The translations under genes were made by a program, and so were the position numbers. The notes under the pieces are model-generated. The model was not told the origin of the DNA and made no database searches. It saw nothing but the letters and a program-made list of their open reading frames with translations. Of a stretch of DNA of 64,000 nt, positions 1 to 7,914 are shown in pieces; the first letter of the stretch is position 1, and the number at the start of each line of letters is the position of its first letter. Location of the stretch: NCBI GenBank assembly GCA_011087645.1, contig JAALLF010000011.1, forward strand, positions 34,214 to 98,213, written 5' to 3'. The stretch comes from Alphaproteobacteria bacterium (GTDB taxonomy: Bacteria; Pseudomonadota; Alphaproteobacteria; UBA6615).

Positions 1-160
1 TTTCCTGCGCGTAACGCAGTTCGGCGACCAGTTTCTCAGCCGCGCCCGCTTCGCCGGCAAGATAGGGGCCTAGATCGAGGATCGGTATCTCTTCCAACGC
101 GTCGTTGCGGCGGATATCGGAAACACCCGATTCTTCAACAAGTGTCGTTTCTGCGCTCAT
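1..160 (-). CDS. 2-oxoglutarate/Fe(II) oxygenase, N-terminal part only
   Basis: Only the first 53 codons lie in the window; the gene runs off the left edge. The ATG is the complement of 158-160. The translation contains the segment IPILDLGPYLAGEAGAAEKL followed by a helix rich in E and R. This resembles the N-terminal substrate-shaping region (DIOX_N) of isopenicillin N synthase-like non-haem iron oxygenases. The iron-binding HxD...H motif would lie outside the window, so activity cannot be judged. It is transcribed in the same direction as moaA but 240 bases separate them, so an operon is uncertain. Confidence 0.6.
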   Translation of the reverse strand, partial: MSAETTLVEESGVSDIRRNDALEEIPILDLGPYLAGEAGAAEKLVAELRYAQE

Positions 161-400
161 GGACGTCCCCATTTTTGGCATCGGCTCCCACGGGGGCGAT
201 GCGTGTCCGGCACATATGCTTTTTGGTGAAACAGCTCCTAAAACAGCAGTCTTACAGGAGACCACGGTATGGGCCGCCCTCGCGGGAGTCAATTTGGAAT
301 TGGCCAAGTTTGGCGTAGTTCGAGACCGGAAGCGTTTGACAATAAGCGCGCCAACATTCGGCGGACCTGACCCGGTGCCGGTTACCTACGGTTTTGAGAG
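161..400. other. intergenic stretch, no gene recognised
   Basis: The 240 bases between the oxygenase fragment and the end of moaA hold an open frame on the plus strand that reads through from 105. Its product matches no family I know and it overlaps the oxygenase start, so it is not called. No clear terminator hairpin with a T tract was seen behind moaA. Confidence 0.5.
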
Positions 401-1405
401 TTAGCCGCCGGTGACGCTCATATGCCGGCCGACCGCGGGTTGGTTCGAGCGCCGGTCGATGATGAAATCGTGGCCTTTGGGTTTGCGGGTGATCGCCTCG
501 CGGATGGCTTGCTGGAGGGCTGCGTCATCGTCGCTCGCCCGCAAGGCGTTGCGCAAATCGGCATCGTCATCTTGGCCCAGGCACATATAGAGCGTGCCGG
601 TGCAGGTCAGGCGCACGCGATTACAGGATTCGCAGAAATTATGGGTCAGCGGGGTAATGAAACCCAGCTTCTGACCGGTTTCGCCGACGTCCACATAACG
701 CGCCGGGCCGCCGGTCTGGTGGTCGCTGTCGGTCAACGTCCAGGTCTCGGCAAGTTTGGCCCGCACCATCGAGAGAGGTAGATATTGGTCGATGCGCTGC
801 TCGCCGATCTCGCCCATGGGCATCACCTCAATGAAGGTGAGATCGAAGCCGCATTCGCCGCACCAGGTCAGCAGCCGGTCCAGCTCATCGTCGTTGACAC
901 CCTTCAGCGCCACCGTGTTGATCTTGACCGCCAGGCCAGCTTGCTTGGCTGCAGCGAGACCGTCGAGAACCTGGTCGAGATTGCCCCAGCGGGTAATCGC
1001 GGCGAACTTGTTGGCATCCAGCGTGTCGAGGGAAACATTGATCCGCCGCACGCCGGCATCGGCAAGCTCTTGCGCGTATTTCGCCAGTTGGGTGCCGTTC
1101 GAGGTTAGGGTCAGTTCTTCCAGCGCGCCGCTTTTGAGATGGCGGCCCAGGCGGTTCACCAGCCACATGACATTCTTGCGCACCAGCGGTTCACCGCCGG
1201 TCAGCCGCAGCTTGCGCACGCCCATATCGACGAAGGCGCTGCACAGGCGGTCGAGCTCTTCCAGGGACAGCACCTCGGCCTTGGGCAGGAAGGTCATGTC
1301 CTCGGCCATGCAGTATACGCAGCGCAAATCGCAGCGGTCGGTGACCGACACCCGCAGGTAATTGATCTGGCGATCGAAGGGATCGATCAGAGGGGCATTA
1401 CTCAT
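401..1405 (-). CDS. moaA: GTP 3',8-cyclase MoaA (molybdenum cofactor biosynthesis)
   Basis: Radical-SAM enzyme that, with MoaC, turns GTP into cyclic pyranopterin monophosphate, the first step of molybdopterin synthesis. The N-terminal CxxxCxxC cluster motif is C25-C29-C32. The C-terminal second [4Fe-4S] cluster ligands are visible as C258, C261 and C275 with the spacing usual for MoaA, and the protein ends in the conserved Gly-Gly needed for activity. At 334 residues it has full family length. The ATG at 1405 is preceded by a modest GAGAA ribosome-binding sequence. It is divergent from the regulator at 1611 and shares a 205-base control region with it. Its place beside tungstate uptake and formate dehydrogenase genes suggests a role in making bis-MGD for that enzyme. 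Confidence 0.95.
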   Translation of the reverse strand: MSNAPLIDPFDRQINYLRVSVTDRCDLRCVYCMAEDMTFLPKAEVLSLEELDRLCSAFVDMGVRKLRLTGGEPLVRKNVMWLVNRLGRHLKSGALEELTLTSNGTQLAKYAQELADAGVRRINVSLDTLDANKFAAITRWGNLDQVLDGLAAAKQAGLAVKINTVALKGVNDDELDRLLTWCGECGFDLTFIEVMPMGEIGEQRIDQYLPLSMVRAKLAETWTLTDSDHQTGGPARYVDVGETGQKLGFITPLTHNFCESCNRVRLTCTGTLYMCLGQDDDADLRNALRASDDDAALQQAIREAITRKPKGHDFIIDRRSNQPAVGRHMSVTGG

Positions 1406-1610
1406 GGCATATTCTCGAAAGGCTGCCGCTGTTCAAGAGATGTATGTAGTACATCTGCGGCGAAAGAAGTAGGGGGCCGACAAATCTACGGCAATGGCGT
1501 CTATTCGGAAACATTCGGGCGACATATTACGATAGAAAAAAACAACATATATATGCTAAAAATAACAGGTTATATCCTCCAATTTCGCCGCTGGTGCCGG
1601 AAAAACGACC
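1406..1610. promoter_or_regulatory. divergent control region moaA / HTH-PBP regulator
   Basis: This AT-rich stretch lies between two divergent genes and must hold both promoters. Two symmetrical elements are visible: AGATGTA-TGTAG-TACATCT at 1438-1456, with perfect 7-bp arms, and a CATATATATG palindrome near 1545-1555, followed by TAAAAATAACAGGTTATATCC. The second block resembles the AT-rich palindrome in front of tupB (5965-5980), so both may be operators for the regulator encoded at 1611. The binding is inference. Confidence 0.5.
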
Positions 1611-2495
1611 ATGAACGACCTGATGACCACCCGCGAAGTCGCCGATTATCTGCGTATTAAGGAGCGCAAGGTCTATGACCTGGTTCGCCAGGGCAATATT
1701 CCCTGTTCGCGCCGGTCGGGAAAATGGCTGTTCCCCAAGGCGCTGATCGACCGGTGGGTGCTGCAGGGGGTTCAATCGCCTGAGATCGCCTTGGGGCCGG
1801 CGCCGGCGATCATCGCCGGCAGCCATGATCCATTGCTCGATTGGGCGGTGCGCGAAAGCGGCTGCGGCTTGGCGATCTTGGGCGGCGGTAGCCTGGATGG
1901 CTTGTCGCGGGTGGCCGATGGCGCGGCGGCGGCCTGCGGGGCGCATATGCGCGATCCCGAGACCGGTACCTACAATGTTCCCTGGGTTAGCCGCGCGCTG
2001 GGCGGTCGCGACGTGGTGGTGATCCGCTGGGCGCAGCGCGTGCAGGGCCTGTTGGTGGCCGCCGGTAATCCGCTGGGTTTGGCCGGCATCGCCGATTTGG
2101 CCGGGACGGCGAAGCCGCGCGTTGGTCAGCGCCAGGAGGGGGCGGGGAGCCAGATGCTGCTGCGCCAGCTTCTGGGGGATGCCGACATCGCATTGGACGA
2201 TCTAAATCTGGTGTTGCCGTCGGCCAACACGGAAGGCGACTTGGCGCTGCTCATCGCCGATGACAAGGCCGATGCTGGTGTCGCCATCGCCGCTGTGGCG
2301 CGCACCCACCGACTGGATTTCGTGCCCCTGGCCGATGAATATTTCGATCTGATCGTGCGCCGCCATGATTACTTCGAAGCGCCGATCCAGACCTTGCTAG
2401 CCTTCGCGCGCGGTGATGCGTTTCGCGCCAGGGCCGACGAGCTTACGGGATACGATATTCGCGAATTCGGGACGGTGGTGTGGAACGGGGATTAG
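1611..2495 (+). CDS. one-component regulator: excisionase-type HTH fused to PBP-like ligand domain
   Basis: Residues about 4-52 form a MerR/excisionase-like helix-turn-helix (TTREVADYLRIKERKVYDLV, then a KWLFPK strand). Residues about 65-285 are a periplasmic-binding-protein-like domain of the PF12727 kind, starting at GSHDPLLDWAVRESGCGLA. There is no signal peptide or membrane segment, so the ligand domain works in the cytoplasm. Proteins of this type sit next to molybdate, tungstate and molybdopterin genes and are thought to sense an oxyanion or cofactor. Here it lies between moaA and the tup genes, so tungstate or molybdate sensing is the best guess. Its last 53 bases overlap the end of the convergent gene at 2443. 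Confidence 0.8.
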   Translation: MNDLMTTREVADYLRIKERKVYDLVRQGNIPCSRRSGKWLFPKALIDRWVLQGVQSPEIALGPAPAIIAGSHDPLLDWAVRESGCGLAILGGGSLDGLSRVADGAAAACGAHMRDPETGTYNVPWVSRALGGRDVVVIRWAQRVQGLLVAAGNPLGLAGIADLAGTAKPRVGQRQEGAGSQMLLRQLLGDADIALDDLNLVLPSANTEGDLALLIADDKADAGVAIAAVARTHRLDFVPLADEYFDLIVRRHDYFEAPIQTLLAFARGDAFRARADELTGYDIREFGTVVWNGD

Positions 2496-3588
2496 CGGTC
2501 TCAGCCGCGTCGTCGTCATCTGCCGTTGCATCGGCCTCTTCCGACGCGGCGGATGGCGGTGGGTCGGGGACGATCGGCTTGTCGCGGGGCCGGGGTCCAT
2601 TGGTATCGGCCCAGCCGATGAGCCGGCCCCGGCGGGCCAGCACCGGATCGGGAATTTCGACGCCGATCCGCGTTGCCGTGTCTTGATTAATGACGATGTA
2701 GGAAGGCTCCGCCGCTTGCAGCGGTGTGCGGGCGGCCGAGGGCTCTTTTAAAATGCGCGCCACCAATCGGCCGATTTGCCGTCCTGTGCCGTAGGGGTCG
2801 GTCACGATGGCGGCTAGCGCGCCACGCACAACCGTGTCCTCATCGCTGGTGAACACCAAAAGCCTGGTGGCTTCGGCGGCGGCGATGATCCGGTCGACCG
2901 GCGCGTCGGGAAAAACACGTTTGTCGAGCAGGATCACCGTCTCCTCGGGCGAATAGCCTTCGATGGTTGCAGCGATCAGCTCCTTTTCGACGGAGACCGG
3001 CAATTGTTCGACCGTCAGATCAATGCTCCGCGCAAATGCTGTGATCGCCCGCATGACTTCCCTGTCTAAGGGTTTGTCGGCGTTGACCGGGATCGCCACG
3101 CTACGCACTGTCGGCGCCACATCGCGAATGAGGGCCAACTGAGTGTCGTAGCGCTCTTCGTCGACGATGCCGGTTAACAGCCGCGTATTGCGGTTGCGGC
3201 GTAACTCGTTCGCGGTCGCCGGACCGATACCCGCTACAACCAGGGGAATTCGCAGCCGTTCCTTTGCCGCGATGCGTACCGAGGGATCGGTGAACGCGAC
3301 GATGATATCGGCGCGGTCTTGGCTGAACGATTTGATCAATTGCGCGGCCCGCCTTGAATCCGCCTCGGCGTTTTCGAAGCGCAGGCGAACCGAAACGCCG
3401 TCGTGATATCCGGCGTCGCGCATGGCGTCGGTCATGCCGGTGTAGAGGGCGTCGATTGACGCGTCGCGAACAATCGCGGTGACAGCGACCAGCGGTGTTT
3501 CGTCATCATCGGCGGCGCGCGAAACCGGCACCACAATAACGGTGGCCATGACAGCCAATACGAAGGATCGCAGGGGATGCGCAGACAA
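2443..3588 (-). CDS. ABC_sub_bind-family periplasmic substrate-binding protein
   Basis: Soluble receptor of the PF04392 type (LacI/Tsx-like fold), showing ADIIVAFTDPSVRIAAKE, IPLVVAGIGPATANELR and the typical TDPYGTGRQIGRLVARILK segment. The frame is open up to 3657. I prefer the TTG at 3588, which has GGAAG seven bases before it and begins directly with a signal peptide (PLRSFVLAVMATVIVVPVSRA); it gives 381 residues. The usual neighbouring permease and ATPase of this family are absent, so it may work alone or borrow another transporter. It follows tupA on the same strand and may be the fourth gene of that operon. The C-terminus is an unusual acidic, low-complexity tail that overlaps the convergent regulator gene. 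The ligand is unknown. Confidence 0.75.
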   Translation of the reverse strand: MSAHPLRSFVLAVMATVIVVPVSRAADDDETPLVAVTAIVRDASIDALYTGMTDAMRDAGYHDGVSVRLRFENAEADSRRAAQLIKSFSQDRADIIVAFTDPSVRIAAKERLRIPLVVAGIGPATANELRRNRNTRLLTGIVDEERYDTQLALIRDVAPTVRSVAIPVNADKPLDREVMRAITAFARSIDLTVEQLPVSVEKELIAATIEGYSPEETVILLDKRVFPDAPVDRIIAAAEATRLLVFTSDEDTVVRGALAAIVTDPYGTGRQIGRLVARILKEPSAARTPLQAAEPSYIVINQDTATRIGVEIPDPVLARRGRLIGWADTNGPRPRDKPIVPDPPPSAASEEADATADDDDAAETANPRSTPPSRIREYRIP

Positions 3589-3666
3589 GAGTAAGCTTCC
3601 GTAATGGTCCCGTGGAAAGAGTAATACAGAAATGGCCCCGCGTTCCGCCAGGGTCAATAGTTGGGT

Positions 3667-4500
3667 CTATTTGGCTGTCGTCTCTGCGCCGGCAGCGCTG
3701 CGAAACGGGTGCTGATCGTTGATGGTGAATTCATCGATGGCTTGTTGGGCCACCGGGCTGGTCAGCCAATCGATAAATTTACGGGCGTCGTTCTCGGGCA
3801 CATGAGGGTGGCGTTGCGGATTCACCAGCATGATCCCATAGGGGTTGAGGAGCGCATTATCGTTGAGAACCGTAAGGGCTCCACGATTGCCGAAATTCGC
3901 CCACGTGCCGCTCTCGGTCAGCAGGTAAGCATCGAGGGCCGATGCAATATTCAAGGTCGCGCCCATGCCGGATCCGGTTTCGCGGTACCAGGTGCCGGAC
4001 GCCACGCGAGGGTCGAGCCCGGCCGCGGTCCAGAGGCGAAGTTCGGCATTGTGAGTGCCGCTGCCATCGCCGCGCGAGACAAACAATGTTTTGGTTTGAG
4101 CGATGCGGCGCAAGCCCGCGGCGGGGTCGGGCAGATCGGCGATCTTGGCTGGATCGTCGTGCGGACCGATGATCAGAAAGTTGCTACTCATAACGTCACG
4201 GCGGAAGGATCCATGACCGGCGGCGACGAAGGCGTCTTCGGCAAGCCGGTCGTGGACAAAGACCACATCGGCGTCGCCGCTGGTACCGAGCCGCAATGCC
4301 GCGCCGGTGCCGCGCACCACTACATGGACGGTCAGTCCGGTATCTGCTGTGACTTTCGGCAACAGATGTTTGAGGAGGCCTGAATTATCGACTGACGTCG
4401 TCGTTGCCAGAATGAGGGGGCGTTCAGCGGCGGTGGGTGTCGCGGCGATTAAAGGCAGCAACGACAGCAGCCAGGCTAGGCGGCGGAAAAGGTCTACCAC
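3667..4500 (-). CDS. tupA: tungstate ABC transporter, substrate-binding protein TupA
   Basis: Periplasmic tungstate-binding protein. A signal peptide (WLLSLLPLIAATPTAA) is followed by the TTTS motif at residues 33-36, the hallmark of TupA and its distinction from ModA. RGTGAALRLGTSGDADVVFVHD and RDVMSSNFLIIGP are also typical. The GTG start at 4500 overlaps the end of tupC by seven bases and has AAGGGAGAG in front of it, indicating translational coupling. TupA proteins bind tungstate very tightly and discriminate against molybdate, so the operon argues that the cell uses tungsten, probably in the formate dehydrogenase encoded nearby. Full family length (277 residues). Confidence 0.9.
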   Translation of the reverse strand: MVDLFRRLAWLLSLLPLIAATPTAAERPLILATTTSVDNSGLLKHLLPKVTADTGLTVHVVVRGTGAALRLGTSGDADVVFVHDRLAEDAFVAAGHGSFRRDVMSSNFLIIGPHDDPAKIADLPDPAAGLRRIAQTKTLFVSRGDGSGTHNAELRLWTAAGLDPRVASGTWYRETGSGMGATLNIASALDAYLLTESGTWANFGNRGALTVLNDNALLNPYGIMLVNPQRHPHVPENDARKFIDWLTSPVAQQAIDEFTINDQHPFRSAAGAETTAK

Positions 4501-5228
4501 AGCAACTCTCCCTTGATGAAAGCCTCGGCCTCGCGCGTTGTCGGCGCGGTGAAAAATTGTTCGGCCGCGGTCTTCTCCAGCAACCGACCATTATGGACGA
4601 ATAGGATCTCATCGGCGATGCGCTGCGCTTGGCCAAGGTCGTGGGTCGTCATAATGATTTTGGCGCCGGCGGCGTGGAACCCGCCGATCAGGGTTTCAAC
4701 CGCGCGGGTCGCCGCGGGGTCGAGATTGGCAGTCGGCTCATCGAGGAATAGCACCTGGGGCGTCGTCGCCCAAGCCCGGGCCAGAGCGAGGCGCTGCTGC
4801 TCGCCGCCCGACAGTGCGCGGGCGGGTCGGTCGCCGAGCGCGGCCAAGCCGGTTTGCGCCAACGCCAGCTCGGCGCGGGCGCGTCGCTCAGCACGCGGCA
4901 CCCGGCGTAGTTTTAGCGCGTGTTCGATATTGCCGCGAGCCGAGCGGCGCAGCAGCACGGGGCGTTGGAAGACCATGGCCTGATGGCGTCGCGTTCGCGC
5001 CGGGTCGCTGGAAACCTCACCGCCCCAACGGATGGCGCCCATGGTTGGCGTCAACAGTCCGTGGCACAGCCGAAGTGTCAGGCTCTTGCCCGCGCCATTG
5101 GGTCCCAACATGACGGTCCGCGTGCCAGCGGTGAGCCGAAAGCTGACATCGTGCAACAAGCGCGTGCCGCCGGCTTCGTAGACCAGGGACGATACGTCGA
5201 GCGGTAGGATGGTCGATGGGGCGGTCAT
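4494..5228 (-). CDS. tupC: tungstate ABC transporter, ATP-binding protein TupC
   Basis: Cytoplasmic ATPase of the tungstate importer. The Walker A motif (GPNGAGKS), ABC signature (LSGGEQQRLALARA) and Walker B followed by the D-loop (VLFLDEPTANLD) are all intact. The 244-residue length is that of a bare nucleotide-binding domain without the C-terminal molybdate-sensing domain seen in ModC. The ATG overlaps the tupB stop codon as ATGA, and its end overlaps tupA by seven bases, so the three subunits are translated together. Confidence 0.9.
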   Translation of the reverse strand: MTAPSTILPLDVSSLVYEAGGTRLLHDVSFRLTAGTRTVMLGPNGAGKSLTLRLCHGLLTPTMGAIRWGGEVSSDPARTRRHQAMVFQRPVLLRRSARGNIEHALKLRRVPRAERRARAELALAQTGLAALGDRPARALSGGEQQRLALARAWATTPQVLFLDEPTANLDPAATRAVETLIGGFHAAGAKIIMTTHDLGQAQRIADEILFVHNGRLLEKTAAEQFFTAPTTREAEAFIKGELLW

Positions 5229-5935
5229 GCGCGCAGGGCCTGTCGCTGGGCGCTGGCGCCGATTAGTTGCGATACGCCGTTGACCGTTAAGGCCAGTACC
5301 AGCAGGACGATGCCGAGGCCAAGCGCCATCTCGAGATTACCCTTGCTGGTCTCCAGGGCGATCGCGGTGGTCATGACACGGGTCAAATTGTCGATATTGC
5401 CGCCGACGATCATCACCGCGCCGACTTCGGCGATCGCCCGGCCGAACCCGGCGAGCACCGTTGTCGTGAGGGAATATCGGCCGTCCCAGAGCAAGGTGGC
5501 GATGGTGTCGGCGCGGGTGGCGTTGAGCGAGCGCAAATGCTCGCCATACTCCGCCCACAGATCCTCCACGGTTTGGCGGGTCAAAGCGGCGATGATCGGC
5601 GCGACCAAGATGGTCTGGGCGATGATCATGGCGGTTGGCGTGAACAACAGACCGAGCACGCCGAACGGTCCGCTGCGCGATAGCGCCAGGAACACGATCA
5701 GGCCGACCACGACCGGCGGCAAGCCCATCAGCGCGTTCAACACGGCGACGGCGGCGCCGCGGCCGGGAAAGCGACTTAAGGCCAGCAGAGCGCCTAAGGG
5801 AAAACCAATCAAACAGGCGATCACCACCGCGCTCAGGCTGACCCGCAGGGACAGTCCGACGATGCCGAGAAAATCGCTGTCGAACGACACGATCAGCGTG
5901 GCCGCATTGATCAAACCTTGGCCGAATTCACCCAT
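5225..5935 (-). CDS. tupB: tungstate ABC transporter, permease TupB
   Basis: Inner-membrane permease with about five to six hydrophobic segments and the cytoplasmic EAA-loop region around RSLNATRADTIATLLWDGRYSL. The frame is open to a TTG at 5965, but TupB proteins usually begin near M-GEF-QGL, which matches the ATG at 5935 (236 residues). The longer form would put the start inside the 16-bp palindrome at 5965-5980. It is the first gene of tupB-tupC-tupA. Confidence 0.88.
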   Translation of the reverse strand: MGEFGQGLINAATLIVSFDSDFLGIVGLSLRVSLSAVVIACLIGFPLGALLALSRFPGRGAAVAVLNALMGLPPVVVGLIVFLALSRSGPFGVLGLLFTPTAMIIAQTILVAPIIAALTRQTVEDLWAEYGEHLRSLNATRADTIATLLWDGRYSLTTTVLAGFGRAIAEVGAVMIVGGNIDNLTRVMTTAIALETSKGNLEMALGLGIVLLVLALTVNGVSQLIGASAQRQALRA

Positions 5936-6120
5936 ATCGGCTAGATGATATGATTTTAGGAGCAAAAATATGCATATTTTAACAAGATATATAATTTACG
6001 TAGGTAAGATAACTAAATAGCATTCCCATTGGCCACGTCTATGCTTTTGTTCGCTGGTCTTGCCGGCACTGGGCCGGGCGACCTAGGTTGTGCGCATCGT
6101 TTGATAATGGAAGCCGCAAC
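5936..6120. promoter_or_regulatory. divergent control region tupBCA / fdhD with AT-rich palindrome
   Basis: Positions 5965-5980 read AAAATATGCATATTTT, a perfect 16-bp palindrome. It is followed by TTAACAAGATATATAATTT on the plus strand. The palindrome lies 30-45 bases upstream of the tupB ATG, the usual place for a repressor operator. A related AT-rich block precedes the HTH-PBP regulator gene. The surrounding DNA is distinctly AT-rich against a GC-rich background. Confidence 0.55.
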
Positions 6121-6978
6121 ATGGCCGCGCAGTTGGTGAAGCCAAATCCACAGGATCCCCGCCTGACCGAGCGGGTTGTGGGGATCGATGAGCAGGGCGG
6201 CCGGGTCGAGGCGTCGGTTGTCGTCGAACGGCCCCTGACCTTGTTTCTCAATGGCCAAGAGATCGTCACCATGATGACGGTTGGCGATTATCCCGAATAT
6301 CTCGCGGTGGGTTACCTGGCCAATCAGAACATGCTGTTGCCGGACGACGATATTGTTGAGGTCGAGCATGACGACGATCTCGAGGTCGTGGTGGTGCGAA
6401 CCTCGCGCCAAACCGATTATGAAGCGAAATTACGCAAGAAGACCCTGACCAGCGGCTGTGCCCAGGGCACCGTATTCGGCGATCTAATGGAGAGTTTCGA
6501 AGATGTGGCGTTGAACCGCGACGCCGTTCTCAGGACGTCCTGGCTCTATGCGTTGACCAAGGAAATCAACACCATGCCGAGCCTCTATCTCACCGCCGGT
6601 GCGATCCATGGCTGCGTGTTGTGTGAACAGGACCGGCCCTTGCTGTATATGGAAGATGTCGGCCGCCACAACGCGGTCGATAAGATCGCCGGCTATATCC
6701 GCCTAAATGGCATTCGCACCGACGACAAAATTTTCTACACCACCGGCCGGCTAACATCGGAAATGGTGATCAAGACAGTCCATATGGGCATTCCAATCCT
6801 GGTATCGCGCTCGGGCTTCACTGCCTGGGGCGTCGATCTGGCGCGCCAAGCGGGCTTGACCCTGATCGGCCGCGCCCGCGGTCATCGTTTCCTGGCGTTG
6901 GCGGGGCAGGAGCGCATTGAGTTTGACGCCGAACCCCAGGGCGGTAAACGCACGGCAACGTCCGAGGACGCGGCTTGA
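6121..6978 (+). CDS. fdhD: formate dehydrogenase accessory sulfurtransferase FdhD
   Basis: FdhD carries sulfur from a cysteine desulfurase to the bis-MGD cofactor, a step required for active formate dehydrogenase. The ATG at 6121 is chosen over an upstream in-frame TTG (6088) because GGAAG lies seven bases ahead of it. C113 sits in TSGCAQGTVFG, where the E. coli protein has a CxxC motif. A CxxC (C165-C168) occurs instead in GAIHGCVLCEQ. The pattern is a shifted arrangement of the sulfur-carrying cysteines and defines a subtype. The gene overlaps mobA by four bases (TTGA), pointing to coupled translation. It corresponds to FdsC in fds operons. Confidence 0.9.
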   Translation: MAAQLVKPNPQDPRLTERVVGIDEQGGRVEASVVVERPLTLFLNGQEIVTMMTVGDYPEYLAVGYLANQNMLLPDDDIVEVEHDDDLEVVVVRTSRQTDYEAKLRKKTLTSGCAQGTVFGDLMESFEDVALNRDAVLRTSWLYALTKEINTMPSLYLTAGAIHGCVLCEQDRPLLYMEDVGRHNAVDKIAGYIRLNGIRTDDKIFYTTGRLTSEMVIKTVHMGIPILVSRSGFTAWGVDLARQAGLTLIGRARGHRFLALAGQERIEFDAEPQGGKRTATSEDAA

Positions 6979-7610
6979 GCGACCCGGCCGGCGTGACGGG
7001 GATCGGCCCGATAGCCGGTATTCTGCTCGCCGGCGGCCAGTCCCGGCGCATGGGTGGCGGCGATAAATGTCTACGTTCCCTCGGGGGGCGGCCGATCCTC
7101 GCGCACATCATCGACCGCGCCGCGCCGCAAGTATCCCGTCTGATGATTAACGCCAATGGTGACCCGGCGCGGTTCGCGCCGTTTGATATCCCTGTCGCTG
7201 CCGATACCGTCGAGGGTTTTGCCGGCCCCCTGGCGGGAGTCCTGACCGGCATGGAATGGGCAGCGATCCATGCGCCGGAATGTGCCTGGATCGCGACTTT
7301 CGCGACTGATGCGCCATTTTTTCCTGACGACCTGGTCGAACGGTTAACAGTGACGCTTCTCGCCGATAATGGCGATATGGCGTGTGCAAAAAGCGGTGAC
7401 CGGCGGCATCCGGTCTTCGGCCTCTGGCCGGTGGCGTTGGCGGCCGAACTCCGCGCTGCGCTTGTCGAAGGTGGGATTCGCAAGGTCGACGACTGGACCG
7501 GCGGTTACAACCTGAGCGTGGGTGCGTTCGCCGTCGATGCAATTGACCCCTTTTTTAACGTTAATCGGCCGGAAGACCTCGCCGCCGCTGAATCGTTTTT
7601 GGCCGATTAG
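6975..7610 (+). CDS. mobA: molybdenum cofactor guanylyltransferase MobA
   Basis: MobA attaches GMP to molybdopterin to give the MGD form used by formate dehydrogenase. The nucleotide-binding signature LAGGQSRRMGGGDKCL is present near residue 17, and FATDAPFFPDDLVERL matches the metal-binding Asp region. The length of 211 residues is normal. Translation starts at TTG 6975, inside the fdhD stop (TTGA). With moaA and fdhD this supplies three steps of cofactor assembly in one locus. Confidence 0.9.
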   Translation: MSDPAGVTGIGPIAGILLAGGQSRRMGGGDKCLRSLGGRPILAHIIDRAAPQVSRLMINANGDPARFAPFDIPVAADTVEGFAGPLAGVLTGMEWAAIHAPECAWIATFATDAPFFPDDLVERLTVTLLADNGDMACAKSGDRRHPVFGLWPVALAAELRAALVEGGIRKVDDWTGGYNLSVGAFAVDAIDPFFNVNRPEDLAAAESFLAD

Positions 7611-7639
7611 AATCCCTCTAACCCAGACGTAGGTACCGT

Positions 7640-7668
7640 TTGACTCTGGTTCCCAAACCCTCTTAAAT
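7640..7668 (+). promoter_or_regulatory. sigma-70-type promoter for a candidate non-coding RNA
   Basis: TTGACT at 7640-7645 and TTAAAT at 7663-7668 are separated by exactly 17 bases. They match the housekeeping consensus at five and four of six positions. Transcription would begin near 7675, where no protein-coding gene starts, and a strong terminator follows at 7875-7908. Confidence 0.5.
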
Positions 7669-7674
7669 CCGCCC

Positions 7675-7908
7675 TCGAAAGAACGGCGCGAGGTTGAGAG
7701 GCCAGCGCGCCGCCGCCGCGAAGGCACATAACCTGGCGGTGTGTAAGACGGCCCGAGGGAGGGGAGGAGAGACGGGAGCAGTGTTCGGAAATCTTGTGTA
7801 TGTATTCCGGCCGAGCAGGGCCAGCCAATGGACCGCTCGCTTCTAAAGTTTGCACCCGATAAAGCTCAGAAGAGGCCCGGCCGTGAAAACGGTCGGGCTT
7901 CTTTCTTT
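7675..7908 (+). ncRNA. candidate small RNA, about 235 nt, family not recognised
   Basis: The segment has a promoter at its left (7640-7668) and an intrinsic terminator at its right (7875-7908), and it holds no convincing reading frame. Internal pairing is possible: CCTC with GAGG close to the 5' end, and CGGAAAT with ATTCCG around 7790-7820. It also has a purine-rich strip around 7750-7775. I could not match it to SRP RNA, RNase P RNA, tmRNA or 6S RNA by their conserved segments. The alternative is that it is simply the 3' untranslated part of a mobA transcript. Confidence 0.45.
7875..7908 (+). terminator. intrinsic terminator
   Basis: A 10-bp stem with one G-U pair (GCCCGGCCGT / ACGGTCGGGC), a GAAA loop, and then TTCTTTCTTT on the plus strand. 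It ends either the candidate RNA at 7675 or the fdhD-mobA transcript. Confidence 0.8.
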
Positions 7909-7914
7909 AGAGAT

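Noticed and set aside
105..404. Plus-strand 99-codon frame before moaA
   Set aside because: Overlaps the oxygenase start on the other strand, has no ribosome-binding site and no recognisable family.
1406..1610. Molybdenum-cofactor riboswitch before moaA
   Set aside because: The region is AT-rich and lacks the long GC-rich stem-loops of that RNA class.
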